A DNA stretch of 64,000 bases. Source: Bacteroidota bacterium. GTDB taxonomy: Bacteria; Bacteroidota; Bacteroidia; Cytophagales; Cyclobacteriaceae. Below the pieces are notes generated by a model. The model did no database searches and was not told where the DNA came from. It was given only the letters and a program-made list of their open reading frames with translations. Position numbers and translations under genes: made by a program. The stretch covers positions 62,001-126,000 of the forward strand of contig JAFDYT010000019.1 in the NCBI GenBank assembly GCA_018266055.1, given 5' to 3'. Positions 46,101 through 52,128 of the stretch are shown here, piece after piece. Positions within the stretch are counted from its first letter, which is position 1; the number at the start of each line of letters is the position of its first letter.

Positions 46101-48855
46101 CTCGCCGGCGCCTTTTTATGATAAAGCTGATGCGGCGACAACGCCAAATTTCAATGCAGTTCAATATCCAGTTTCTAACAAAACTAATGGATACCCAGGT
46201 ACAGCAACCTTCTGCGAATTTGGCACAGGCCTTATTACGCTCACTGGTTTCCCGCTAGCCACAGCGGGGAATTCTACTGGTGTATTCGATATTTTTGACT
46301 ACAGTGCTTTTGATTTCTCTAAGGTACCTTCACTAAATACATCGATTAAACCAGTTGGCCCGAACAGCGGTTTTGTTGACAATGGAAACGGAACGGCCAC
46401 AATCGATCCTACAAAAATCAATAATGGTTATAAGGATATTTTAGTGACCTATACTTACCAGGATAACAATTCACCTGCTGTAGGAACTGGCTACCTGATT
46501 ATCCGAATTTCGCCAAACCCTGTAGCAAGCTTTACACAAACAAGTACCAAGGGAACCAATGCACCTAATGCATCTGCTTTGGCTGCCTTTTGTGTCAATA
46601 ATCAAATTGACTTTGATGCATCGGCATCAACAATCAATGGAAGCCCGATTCCTGGCAGTGGATCGACTTACAATTGGAATTTTGGTGACGCAAATTCTCC
46701 AGCCAACACCTCGGCATTACCCAACCCATCACACGTGTTTGGTCTTTCATCAACGTATACCGTTACACTCGATATTGTTTCAAACTTTGGTTGTCATTCA
46801 AAACCTAGCAGTTCAAGTACAACCGTCGGGGTTCTGTCTAACAATGTAAAAGTTGGGGATATTCCTACTGTTGATTTTTCATTCTTGGGCAATTGCGTCG
46901 GAAGTGCGATTACCTTCCAAAATGGTTCGAAAACACCGACATCTTCCAATTCTTCAGTGGCCAGATTCGATTGGGATTTTGGTGATTCAGGAACGTTAAC
47001 GGGCTATAATCTTGGAATACCAAGTCCTTCGGCACCTTTTAACTATCCAGCGAATCCTTTGGATGGAACTAATGTGAGCCACACGTACACGGCTGCCAAT
47101 TCCTACAAAGTGACTTTGACAACAACAACAGACTTGGGTTGTCAAAATAGTGCTTTCAAATATGTAGGGCAATTGCTAGCCTTTTCACCAACACAGGGTT
47201 CCGCTTTTACCGAAAATTTTGACGGCGCTAATGGGAAGCCTTTGAATGGTGGATGGATCACTCTGGATATCAATCCAGTGAATGCAGCACCTATTCCGGT
47301 TCCAAGCCCTCTGAATGGTAAATCTTCATGGATTTATGATGCAGCCAAAGGTAACTGGACTACTACTGCCAATTACGGACAAAGCGAAAAGTCGGCACTT
47401 TATTCCGCCTGCTTGAACTTAGGAAGTGTTCCTCGGCCTGTAATTTCATTCGGCTCAAATGTTGACCTTAGCATAGGCGAGGGGCTTGTACTTCAATATT
47501 CAGTTGACAATTTGAATATACAAGACCCTAATAAGCAATGGGAGGTATTGGGAACAACATCGACTGGAAAGTCACCGGGACTTGATTGGTACAATAGTAC
47601 CGCCTTGCCTACTAATCCTGGAACCGGATATACAAACTCTCACAATTTATCAGAGTTTGGGTGGTCTGGTAGCTTGGGAGCCATTAAACCAAGGCATAAA
47701 CTGGATACATTAAATGGAGCAGGTCAGGTAATCTTCCGCTTTGCTTTTGCTTCAGCAAACGGCGGAGGAAAAGGTATTACAATTGATAGTATTAGAGTTG
47801 GAAGTAGAACCCGTACTGTTCTATTCGAAAACTTTACAACTACTAATGCTGGAACTAATATCGCGTTAAACTCCAGCCTATTGAGCGAAGCTAATTTTAT
47901 TACCAATTTTACTCTTGCAAATATTTCAAGCACCCAGTTAGTAAATATTAATTATCACGTAGGTTTCCTAGGCGAGGATCCGTTTAATGTTGTTAGCCCC
48001 GCTGATCCAAGTGCTAGGGCATTATTCTACAATGTAAAACAAGTGCCTTTTGCATTCTTGGATGGGGCACATAAACCGGAATATGGCACGGGAACTGATT
48101 TGTTTGCGGATTGGGGTAAGAGTTATTATGATTTGCAAACTTTGAATTTGGCTAAAGCCGATTTTCAAGATGCAAGCCATGCTGTAACTAGTGTGACCCT
48201 TGACAATACGTCTGGAACAGTTCAGGTAGATGTTAATGTTACACCATTGACAGATCTGCCGGCGACCACGGTTTTGCAAGTAGGTGTCCTGGAAGAATCT
48301 GTGTCTGCTTCTCAGGTATCAAATAAATTAATCACCACTGGTGAAAGCACCTTTAATTACGTCTTAAAGAAGCTATTACCTGACGGTACCGGTACAAAGT
48401 TCCCAGCGGGCACCTTTAAAAATGGAGTCCCCGTGAATCTCGGAAGCTATAAATGGATTGCCTCACCCGCTTTCGGAGCTAACAACAAGTTCTCAGTAGT
48501 TGTGTTCTTGCAAGATGAAGTGACCAAAGACGTATATCAAGCTGATTTTATCCAAGGTATAACTCCACCCACTTCAACAGTCACAGCCATTGAGCCAATT
48601 TCTGCTGAAAACATCAAGGTTTACCCGAATCCGGCAGATCAGGAATTCGTAATCGAATTACCTTATGCGGCTAAATCACCTATGTCAATTCAAATGGCGA
48701 ATCAGCTTGGGCAGTTTACACAACTGGGATCATTTAGCGAAGGCGAACAAAGCAAGAAGGTGAGTACTCAGGGGCTTGCCGATGGGGTGTATATCTTGCA
48801 ATTGGGAAGCAATGGCGATGCTTTACGCACCAAAGTCATCGTGTTGCATAAGTAA
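34111..48855 (+). CDS. Giant T9SS-exported repeat protein (YDG, FnIII, novel repeats, PKD, Omp28-like, sorting domain)
   Basis: A 4,914-residue secreted surface protein. After a signal peptide (ending near VFATPP, residue 26) comes a Big-like domain, then five YDG repeats (about 140-650), four FnIII-like domains (650-1,140), five copies of a two-part repeat (about 1,140-3,070, interrupted after the first by other domains including an FnIII), several long beta-rich segments, two PKD domains (about 4,140-4,350; YNWNFGD and FDWDFGD), a jelly-roll-like domain (4,361-4,567), an Omp28-like segment (about 4,567-4,824) and a type A sorting domain from 4,831 (IKVYPNPADQEFVIELP ... GVYILQLGSNGDALRTKVIV). 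It should cross the outer membrane by the type IX system and act in adhesion or as a surface layer. TAAGGAAAA precedes the ATG, and a hairpin terminator follows. Confidence 0.93.
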   Translation: MMRSLQISLLFFVMVVLNATQVFATPPTITPSGPSVAAVSATYGYPSSSVSFTFTASSLANGETVTIAAPAGFEVSLTAGSGYASSVTKNADGTGNISSTSIFVRLAAGTAVGSYSGNVTLNGTTASANVATTSSTVSAKALTMSGLSVPASKVYDGSTSAVVSGTAALLSSEALGSGTGADGKPITGDAVSITGTATGTYNSKDVASATTVTYGGLSLTGAQAGNYTLTIQSPASATITTKTLSLDGTLTASASRPYNGTTSASLAGSAVLFAPEAVGTGNTSDFKPYTGDVVSVTGTPVGTYNSKDVATATTITISGVSLTGAQATNYSLLIGSPSATITAKALTMSGLSVPASKIYDGTTAAVVSGAPALQSSEAAGTGTTADGKPYTGDVVSITGTATGTYNSKNVASATTVTYAGLSLTGADATNYSLTIQSPASATITTKALTMSGLTVPASKIYDATTAAVVSGTPTLQTSEAVGAGTTADGIPYTGDAVSITGTAAGTYNSKNVATATTVTFSGLSLTGAQATNYSLTIQGAASATITTKALTLTGATVDNKTFDGTTAATISGSALQSAEAPGSGTTSDGVPYTGDVVSLSGSGTGTFSSTGPGTSISVTGAAGYSLTGGQATNYSVTQPSGLSGNIFSAKPTAQSTAMVFSSITNTTLTVSWTVPGAGGGNNRILVVKQGGAPTAPTNGTASTSPTTYTANAAFGSGSTTAAGSFVVYIGNSNTAAITGLTANTSYTFNLYEFNSAGSGTENYLTTSPLTQSQTTEDEPLNYPTGLTATATTSAGNPVITLNWTGSTGSPAPANYLVLARDVTNSGSFPAFSDGSSVPGNDNDLSSQGSTWNGSQVIAFGTNTYNGWTNNKLTAGNLYEFQINPYTTAGIINPDYKTTPAAPTVQVYTEPTASASNPTFSNITPTSIDVTVAGGTGLGAVGGYIVTRKVGSAPLTAPTDGTVYTTASTIGGDPVVYVGPATTFTDGSLTALTNYFYNVYVYSGTGALINYKTTSPGTANTTTLCTPPVTQATNVTFGTTTAGTMVINWTNGSGNNRIVIVNSSPITFVPSSGTSYTANTDFSSGTDLGAGQKCVYNGSGSTVTISNLSGGTTYYVAVFDYNNTGTCYFKTSPATGNKVTPSASTNSTFSAGAGGTLASTVTTQPGEATVFTFTATDVGDDGVSTRFTQLIFRPGAGNQVTDWTQLFGTTSHAELYDNVGHGPAQHGTAIITANTITIPSISAGGTGTSPSDLGTIADGATRNYTLKVWLLTSLGGTLPSTVDNKHVEFSITGSDATAVATKTQFSAATTTSSGADPITVTATKININQQPSAAALAYVSLATQPIFEATDVNNNRDLDINNAITVTTTNPTDLGPNSAPTNFVNGLANFSASGFNFHNTGTSTMAVAITSPSLTSPNSSSITVTATTTLSNSVTSMSSSPLINNTTGVISGGTATNAVLGFRLSTSGSPLTLSQLVFNSTVSPTNLVQNFKLYSNSVDSYTGATQIATSSSLTFSGLSVALTSTPTYFFLVCDVDPYFPTASPTIQFSLPTSGVTVSAGSISGSTQTGINYLLNDNTPPVLQTITTLPGFLNSWATVWPYQMTTPAYNGNTADFLMTFSEPVLGMNIAKLTPQVSGLTSYALLSVSPATSSGGAASSPSQYWRISYAITGSNNSGTVNGGYVYSEYSNSIPYVTDVANNQETTSVPSRFIPAPPASDFYYVVLPKPTNPVNPVTLSAPTITTTSITLQWTQPAAPLGQIPTHYLVRAKESHLSFPSPVTNGQLMPDDPDASDGYVAINVANTGYPALSPSILSTSFSLSSGVSYDFEVYAYSKGSYPGAVEEIDYNSTPATITKTTLVANSAYITAVAATPTISSLITTQPLAHAQLTPNLKFQVTDEAFDQDNAPTKFSGVIVRQGTGNSGVLADWTQAIAGAELTDGTTVINASSITANQIIFTGISSTNPGDLGYVPDGTLPKTFSLNIWLKSSLGGTLPVSIDDKPFSFLVDQTSFTLDNTSSNQLSSTFQISSYNTGAGANVVNVIASQLVYNVQPTTPIGVASPFPTAPVVYALDANSNRDLDYTNSATLSNTASLGQSINSQNFAAGVLTLSTFNFTTAGGPTQLTITGTGTPVVTPTTSTVPGGITTVISNLTKITAGAGAEPASFSSLTTAQSGAVLPQVNAALNFDFTITDDVGANSVTKADNDGLPTLFTALTITQDTNNGTNGGGDPLFDDWTNSIAGASLTDNLGNTITASSITATTINFTGISTATLGSIGDDGAKTYTLKIWLKNPVNASLSDIIDNKDYVFDIAQTNITINPVANTSSTFQASNTTSGDTNNKVNVAATQLDFTTQWAVNANQSYDAALSPSPIAKPHDANGNVDIDWSTAASVTTANPALYPPVNLTVTNNFIGGTRYYTFDPALQIASSGGGANGATTNLVLSSAGIPVAGNGISNAFKLNYSGNSDIVQDNTFTYPTNILYASANNQQIAPLAGGTGIALEQFLVRDGGAAHADSDGSPTILNSITLDVTNYQNLREIALFQGGSGGTNIKELSVVPANYTVISANVARFVFSGFTLTAPKNSNATLTVKASFIPTVTDNQVVSFVVNAVSASATGSSQFANTTPSGIQSTVSGNDNKIEVVATKIAFTTVPASASLNVPFAVVVQAQDANSNLDADYNGTISSYNTSSGSFVTTNNPSGTFSGGQFGFPYTAGPPATGFQFTVGNGNTTLTLNSGAANTAGASVDAGAIAGTSPNINVITSFDSWLYFDPTFAYTTQIDFVPYQGSSTTNASFPLAKVILSDGGAPGSATNPIPPYLHNQALGSHDDTDGAATSISDFTISLTNYQDIQKIGLYTVGGVQIGTDQTPAATVTFTGINSYSAPDNDAIAYVIRAEFKSAIVDQDQIIMKITNVTHNSGSDFPAATIGGVAGGDSTPSTMNFLDVIATSLDFLTQPSTYAGINEPIGINPATTQPYSYGSSPYLTSMPTTSAGIVTARDKFANVDLTFTPSSLSITDAANNPLGSPNIFSFSNGMMDLTGMTYHQVGNGAVKIVAQVTTPVSRTIDSSVPSGIGNSKPCNTVNVLNVSVTQSYAGVVPGSGSPLAASLKGGLQSQNIFGLTFTANSTAGVEPKLKGFTIGFKDKNGQNLAYENNGAFIFKNLNVFINGVANNITSTGGVLTKASSTNTLNVYDQIIVDLSAPSAQVSLSSGSASFYLVVDVDANTNTGTPAITPYFIDSGWGNADDQHTVVSNGTASGSFDGNQYSFASIKPPVLQADIKKYPTTLTSPYAGQPNVDKSISSITLQFDTNVGSLDAGGAGNAELWNRSTNTKVADMVLHSPQVKSSVDIHNTVSPIYPTLTFDLVNKPATLTADEVYFVKIIKGQYDPINNLGHGIADYGLNFFGGISDNSTLYFKISSAIPPALIDAKSTFNTTTLGTLTTKFDRAGTSYFIIVPSGSTPPTSGQVKSPGTYLAATVAASGNYPITVVSGYQTFTFPATFVAGNNYDVYIFAENDAVPSPVPAAGIYDGTFTAGGGAGPTLVLSGIAASQTSVTPNGGAGQLYTICPDSYVTITNPMVVGETGSVSFSSPSDQDFNVLLPTGFEYDVTVAPNIQLIGGNFQNLNSRLYPNSASHPMWEYKYISNTLLNIRFFNKNNPANTPDFISISGINIIGKSGGAQGNIQWFYGNNVFTPTATPYFTLAQIALVGNSAPDFNNSYWAQNKPFPSPNNPAVIQAFNKTVNTIPDNFVDSNNPGAIRLLPSSGFAQGDYLASYFSGSGVSGDLFTLNSVSTGTAFNISMTHTDLNGCTTVRNEQYLVYDHNSQISSKLGIATYATSPVSPAGTKQDIVNKNFPTGASGPIVSPTLSSTELAGYTLLRLSVDLPSSSLAASSIPLSGAAWRNVVHKTIIDSTNAPSYTWDYSKILNAKTPLPTGYSDVYDYYKNTTTSGSLNVYWSGGKLGTIQYTGAYQSTADNSVYVPFRQDVALFLPAVPLIEIVSPAPFYDKADAATTPNFNAVQYPVSNKTNGYPGTATFCEFGTGLITLTGFPLATAGNSTGVFDIFDYSAFDFSKVPSLNTSIKPVGPNSGFVDNGNGTATIDPTKINNGYKDILVTYTYQDNNSPAVGTGYLIIRISPNPVASFTQTSTKGTNAPNASALAAFCVNNQIDFDASASTINGSPIPGSGSTYNWNFGDANSPANTSALPNPSHVFGLSSTYTVTLDIVSNFGCHSKPSSSSTTVGVLSNNVKVGDIPTVDFSFLGNCVGSAITFQNGSKTPTSSNSSVARFDWDFGDSGTLTGYNLGIPSPSAPFNYPANPLDGTNVSHTYTAANSYKVTLTTTTDLGCQNSAFKYVGQLLAFSPTQGSAFTENFDGANGKPLNGGWITLDINPVNAAPIPVPSPLNGKSSWIYDAAKGNWTTTANYGQSEKSALYSACLNLGSVPRPVISFGSNVDLSIGEGLVLQYSVDNLNIQDPNKQWEVLGTTSTGKSPGLDWYNSTALPTNPGTGYTNSHNLSEFGWSGSLGAIKPRHKLDTLNGAGQVIFRFAFASANGGGKGITIDSIRVGSRTRTVLFENFTTTNAGTNIALNSSLLSEANFITNFTLANISSTQLVNINYHVGFLGEDPFNVVSPADPSARALFYNVKQVPFAFLDGAHKPEYGTGTDLFADWGKSYYDLQTLNLAKADFQDASHAVTSVTLDNTSGTVQVDVNVTPLTDLPATTVLQVGVLEESVSASQVSNKLITTGESTFNYVLKKLLPDGTGTKFPAGTFKNGVPVNLGSYKWIASPAFGANNKFSVVVFLQDEVTKDVYQADFIQGITPPTSTVTAIEPISAENIKVYPNPADQEFVIELPYAAKSPMSIQMANQLGQFTQLGSFSEGEQSKKVSTQGLADGVYILQLGSNGDALRTKVIVLHK
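34528..36057 (+). repeat. Five tandem YDG-type repeats of about 306 bp (102 residues)
   Basis: Units begin near 34528, 34834, 35140, 35446 and 35752, each encoding about 102 residues with KALTMSGLSVPASKVYDGST-like openings, GDAVSITGTATGTYNSKDVA in the middle and LSLTGAQATNYSLTIQSPAS at the end. Units 1, 3 and 4 are very close to each other, unit 2 begins KTLSLDGTLTASASRPYNG, and unit 5 has diverged most (TFDGTTAATISGSALQSAEA, ending in SGLSGNIFSA). The pattern fits the YDG domain of bacterial surface proteins. Confidence 0.88.
37531..43320 (+). repeat. Five copies of an unnamed two-part repeat, about 270-300 residues each
   Basis: Approximate copies: 37531-38390, 39714-40530, 40561-41470, 41560-42390 and 42420-43320. 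Part A has a DDG(x)nT segment and, in copies 1-3, DW(x)6-14AxLxD, (S/N)xxxFTGIS-like and LGGTLP-(x)n-D(N/D)K(x)nF. Part B has ATxLxFxTQP-like, then DANSNRDLDYxN-like (DVNNNRDLDIN, DANSNRDLDY, DANGNVDIDW, DANSNLDADY, DKFANVDLTF). Copies 4 and 5 share a variant part A (VTNYQNLREIALF / LTNYQDIQKIGLY). Sequence identity is modest, so the copies are old. Confidence 0.7.
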
Positions 48856-48894
48856 CAGAAATCTTACATTGATTTCTTTTGATAATGAATAATT

Positions 48895-48933
48895 GAAAGG
48901 GCTTTTTCGCAATGAAAGGAGCCCTTTCTTTTT
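48895..48933 (+). terminator. Rho-independent terminator after the giant gene
   Basis: Perfect 9-bp stem GAAAGGGCT / AGCCCTTTC (48895-48903 and 48920-48928) with a 16-base loop and a run of T directly after. It starts 40 bp after the giant gene's stop and marks the likely end of the transcript that begins at the HEAT transporter-like gene. Confidence 0.88.
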
Positions 48934-49011
48934 ATGATTTTGTTTTTTTTATGTTGAAACCTTACTTAATTTTCGTGCAGATTTACTCAACCACCACCGA
49001 GGCCTAACCGT

Positions 49012-50376
49012 ATGGAAATATTTCTCAAAGCCGACACTTGGCTAGCGCTTTTAACCCTTTGTTTTTTAGAGATTGTACTTGGAATAGATAACATCATCTT
49101 TATTTCCATTGTATCCAATAAGCTTCCGGAAGAATTACGTCAACGTGCCCGCAACACTGGATTATTCCTCGCTATGTTTGTTCGCATTGGCTTTTTGCTT
49201 GGCATCACGTGGATCATCGGTTTTAAGCAACCCTTGTTCTCTGTGGCGGATATTTTGCCGGATTTCCTGATTAAATTCTTGGGCTTTCACGGTGACCATA
49301 CCTTTAGCGGAAGGGATTTGATTCTTGGCTTTGGTGGACTTTTCCTTATCGCCAAAAGCACGATGGAAATAAACCATGAAATGGAGGGTGAAGCCGATGA
49401 GCATGGAACGAAAAAATCAAAAGTACCAACCTTATCAGGCACAATTCTACAGATCATTCTTTTGGATATTATTTTCTCTTTTGATTCCATTCTTACTGCT
49501 ATCGGTATCGTTGACAAAGTGATCATCATGATCATGGCCGTAATTGTGTCCATTGGTGTGATGATGTTTTTCTCTGGCGCTATCAGCAAATTCATTCAGC
49601 AGCATCCCTCGATGGAGGTATTGGCGCTGGGGTTCCTCATCTTGATTGGTTTCATGCTATTCCTTGAAGCATTAGAGTATGCCGTGCCAAAAGGATACAT
49701 CTATTTTGCGGTGGCATTTTCTCTGCTGATCGAACTCACCAATATTCGCGTGGTAAAGAAGCGAAAATCTGATCCTGTAAAGCTGCACAAACCCTTTAAC
49801 GAAGCTGACATCAGCGATGCCCTAGGCAAAGGCGAACCGGAAGAGCAGTTCGCAACTGATCCTAGCTACCCCATTGGTAAATTCACTCCGAAAGAAAGCT
49901 ACACTTCGGAAGAGTTGGGTGACCTTATTTCAAAAATTGAAAAGTTGCCTCTAAAAATCGAAGACGCATCACGTGGGCTAACCGATGAGCAGTTGGATTC
50001 CCCTTATCGAGAAGGTGGCTGGACACTAAGGCAAGTAATTCATCACCTGGCTGACAGCCACATGAATGCATACATTCGCGTGAAGTGGACGATCACAGAG
50101 AACACCCCGACCATCAAAGCCTACGACCAAAAGGGCTGGGCTGAAACTCCGGATGCTAAATTACCAATAAGCGTTTCCCTCAACCTATTGAAGTCGCTGC
50201 ATGCTAAATGGGTTGATATTCTTAAGGCGCTCACACCTGAGCAACTGACAAAAGAGTTTATTCATCCTGAAACACAAAAGCACGTTCGTATCGACAGAAT
50301 GATTGATAACTATGCGTGGCATGGTGAGCATCATCTGGCGCACATTAAAGTTCTGAAAAAAAGAAAGGGCTGGTAA
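49012..50376 (+). CDS. TerC family membrane protein fused to DinB/YfiT-type domain
   Basis: A 454-residue fusion. Residues 1-250 are a complete TerC/Alx-type protein (FLEIVLGIDNIIFISIVSNK near 18-37; LDIIFSFDSILTAIG near 151-165, both with the conserved Asp), a family linked to manganese efflux and to metallation of exported enzymes. A linker of about 30 residues leads to a full YfiT/BstA-type four-helix DinB domain (285-454: YPIGKFTPKESYT, GGWTLRQVIHHLADSHMNAY, YAWHGEHHLAHI). The metal-binding histidines are kept (344/345, 437, 441). YfiT-like proteins are metal-dependent thiol transferases or hydrolases and are normally separate proteins that begin at YPIG(K/R)F. The frame is continuous with no stop or start between the parts. 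Confidence 0.9.
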   Translation: MEIFLKADTWLALLTLCFLEIVLGIDNIIFISIVSNKLPEELRQRARNTGLFLAMFVRIGFLLGITWIIGFKQPLFSVADILPDFLIKFLGFHGDHTFSGRDLILGFGGLFLIAKSTMEINHEMEGEADEHGTKKSKVPTLSGTILQIILLDIIFSFDSILTAIGIVDKVIIMIMAVIVSIGVMMFFSGAISKFIQQHPSMEVLALGFLILIGFMLFLEALEYAVPKGYIYFAVAFSLLIELTNIRVVKKRKSDPVKLHKPFNEADISDALGKGEPEEQFATDPSYPIGKFTPKESYTSEELGDLISKIEKLPLKIEDASRGLTDEQLDSPYREGGWTLRQVIHHLADSHMNAYIRVKWTITENTPTIKAYDQKGWAETPDAKLPISVSLNLLKSLHAKWVDILKALTPEQLTKEFIHPETQKHVRIDRMIDNYAWHGEHHLAHIKVLKKRKGW

Positions 50377-50445
50377 ATTATTTCCTGACCAAGGGAATTC
50401 TTTTAGTGTCTCGCTAAATTCGCGGCAGATCTTATAGCATTTTAC

Positions 50446-51378
50446 ATGTATTCACGGCCCTGGTTTTTATTCAATCGGCATGTCGAGACCATTTATCCGG
50501 CATTATTAAGAACGGTACAACTTCCCGTATATGAACGTGAACGCATCACTACTCCAGACAATGATTTTCTCGATCTCGATTGGCTGAGGAATAAATCTAA
50601 TCAGGTGGTTGTAATTTCACATGGACTTGAAGGCAACTCAGGCCGCGGGTACGTGAAGGGAATGGCGAAGACGTTTTTCGAAAATGGATTTGATGTGCTG
50701 GCATGGAATTATCGCGGATGCAGTGGAGAAATGAATAAATCCTTGCGGTTTTATCACAGTGGAGCCACGGATGATTTAGCAACGGTATGCAATCACGCAT
50801 TCGATAAAGGATACCAATCCGTTTTCCTCATTGGCTTTAGCCTTGGCGGGAATCTTACCTTAAAATTTGCCGGCGAAAGAGACCTCGATCAGCGCATCAA
50901 AGGCGCAATAGCTTTTTCTGTACCACTCGATTTGTACACCAGCAGTTTGGAATTGGCTAAACCGTCGAACTGGGTTTACTCCCGACGATTTTTGAAAAGC
51001 CTAAAAAAGAAAATCATTGAGAAGTCCAGGCTAATGCCCGGCTTGAATAGTAATGCGTTGAAGGATGTAACTACGCTTCGGCATTTTGATGACGTTTACA
51101 CTGGCCCATTGCATGGATTTAAAGATGCGTTGGATTACTATCAGAAGAGTAGCGCCATTTCTTTTCTTGAAGGGATTCGGATTCCTACATTGATTGTAAA
51201 TGCTTCAAACGATCCATTTCTAAGTAAAGAATGCTTCCCTGAAAAAATTAGCAATCCTTTGGTAAAGTTTGAAGTGACATCTCAGGGCGGTCATGTTGGG
51301 TTCGCCTCGTTTACTGGAAAAGGGCTATATTGGACCGACCTACGGGCGTTGAAATTCGTCCGCGAAATACAATCATGA
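50446..51378 (+). CDS. YheT family alpha/beta hydrolase
   Basis: A 310-residue hydrolase of the YheT/ABHD1-3 group. Motifs: HVETIYPALLRTV near residue 10, DFLDLDW near 41, the oxyanion segment VVISHGLEGNSGRGYVKGMA near 54-73, NYRGCSGE near 92-99, nucleophile elbow GFSLGGNLTLKFA near 126-138, and a C-terminal acid and His in ASNDPFLS and TSQGGHVGFAS. No signal peptide, so cytoplasmic. Substrate unknown; relatives act on lipid esters. Its TGA stop overlaps the ATG of the SRAP-like gene (ATGA), indicating translational coupling. Confidence 0.92.
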   Translation: MYSRPWFLFNRHVETIYPALLRTVQLPVYERERITTPDNDFLDLDWLRNKSNQVVVISHGLEGNSGRGYVKGMAKTFFENGFDVLAWNYRGCSGEMNKSLRFYHSGATDDLATVCNHAFDKGYQSVFLIGFSLGGNLTLKFAGERDLDQRIKGAIAFSVPLDLYTSSLELAKPSNWVYSRRFLKSLKKKIIEKSRLMPGLNSNALKDVTTLRHFDDVYTGPLHGFKDALDYYQKSSAISFLEGIRIPTLIVNASNDPFLSKECFPEKISNPLVKFEVTSQGGHVGFASFTGKGLYWTDLRALKFVREIQS

Positions 51379-52073
51379 CAGAGCGCTATTCCATAGGGGC
51401 AACGGCCAAACAACTCGCCGATCGTTTTGAGGTTGAAGAACCCACTGGCTTTGTGGCCCGATACAATGCTGCGCCTTCTCAGCTCTTGCCTGTGATTACA
51501 CAAGGAATACCTCGCGGGTTTTCCTTTTTCTATTGGGGCCAACCACCAGGGTGGAGTAAAAACAAGACACTCGCTGAACGGATCATTAATGTGCGCAAAG
51601 AACAAATCGATGATAAGCCAGTGCTAAAGAAAAATCTTGTTTCACATCGGTGTATTGTTCCAGCCGATGGCTTTTACGCATGGAAGCGAGTGGGTAAGAA
51701 AACGCTCATCCCATGGCGCTTTTCGCTGAAGAATAAATCCATTTTTTCGATTGCTGGAGTGTGGGAAGAATATGACGACGAAGAAAATAACTCTTTTCAT
51801 ACGTTCACCATTATTACCACTCAGGCAAACACTTTTGTTACACCAGTTTCGGAGCGTATGCCTCTTATACTGACCAAGGCAGAAGAAAAAATATGGATGG
51901 ACGCAAAACCTTTAGAGGATGATTTTCTAAAAAGTGTAGCCTCTGTTTCTGCCGACCAACTTGATGGATTTGCGGTGTCACCCCAGCTCAACACAATTTC
52001 GTTTGACAGACCTTCGTTGGTATTGCCAGTACCGCCGGCCGACCAATTTGGTAATCTCACCCTTTTCGATTGA
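51375..52073 (+). CDS. SRAP-domain protein (YedK/HMCES-like) lacking catalytic residues
   Basis: A 232-residue SRAP-fold protein. I chose the ATG at 51375, overlapping the upstream stop, because the family core starts there (MTERYSIGATAKQLADRF). Active YedK/HMCES proteins use Cys2 to crosslink to abasic DNA, with a catalytic Glu in G(W/F)(F/Y)EW and a His before the R(M/R)P motif. Here these are Thr2, Ala102 (ADGFYAWKR) and Ser159 (VSERMPLIL). The structural and DNA-contact positions remain (ARYNAAPSQ at 29-37, Asn72 in IINVRKEQ, CIVPADGF). It may still bind single-stranded DNA but should not form the covalent adduct. No LexA box is seen. Confidence 0.88.
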   Translation: MTERYSIGATAKQLADRFEVEEPTGFVARYNAAPSQLLPVITQGIPRGFSFFYWGQPPGWSKNKTLAERIINVRKEQIDDKPVLKKNLVSHRCIVPADGFYAWKRVGKKTLIPWRFSLKNKSIFSIAGVWEEYDDEENNSFHTFTIITTQANTFVTPVSERMPLILTKAEEKIWMDAKPLEDDFLKSVASVSADQLDGFAVSPQLNTISFDRPSLVLPVPPADQFGNLTLFD

Positions 52074-52128
52074 TTGACTGCTTTAGCTTGCTTCAAATTC
52101 TGATTAATTTTACGATCATATTGTCGCA

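Noticed and set aside
51330-51374. Upstream start for the SRAP-like gene
   Set aside because: It adds 15 residues that overlap the YheT-type gene in another frame; the family core begins at MTERYS and the ATGA overlap is a normal coupling signal.
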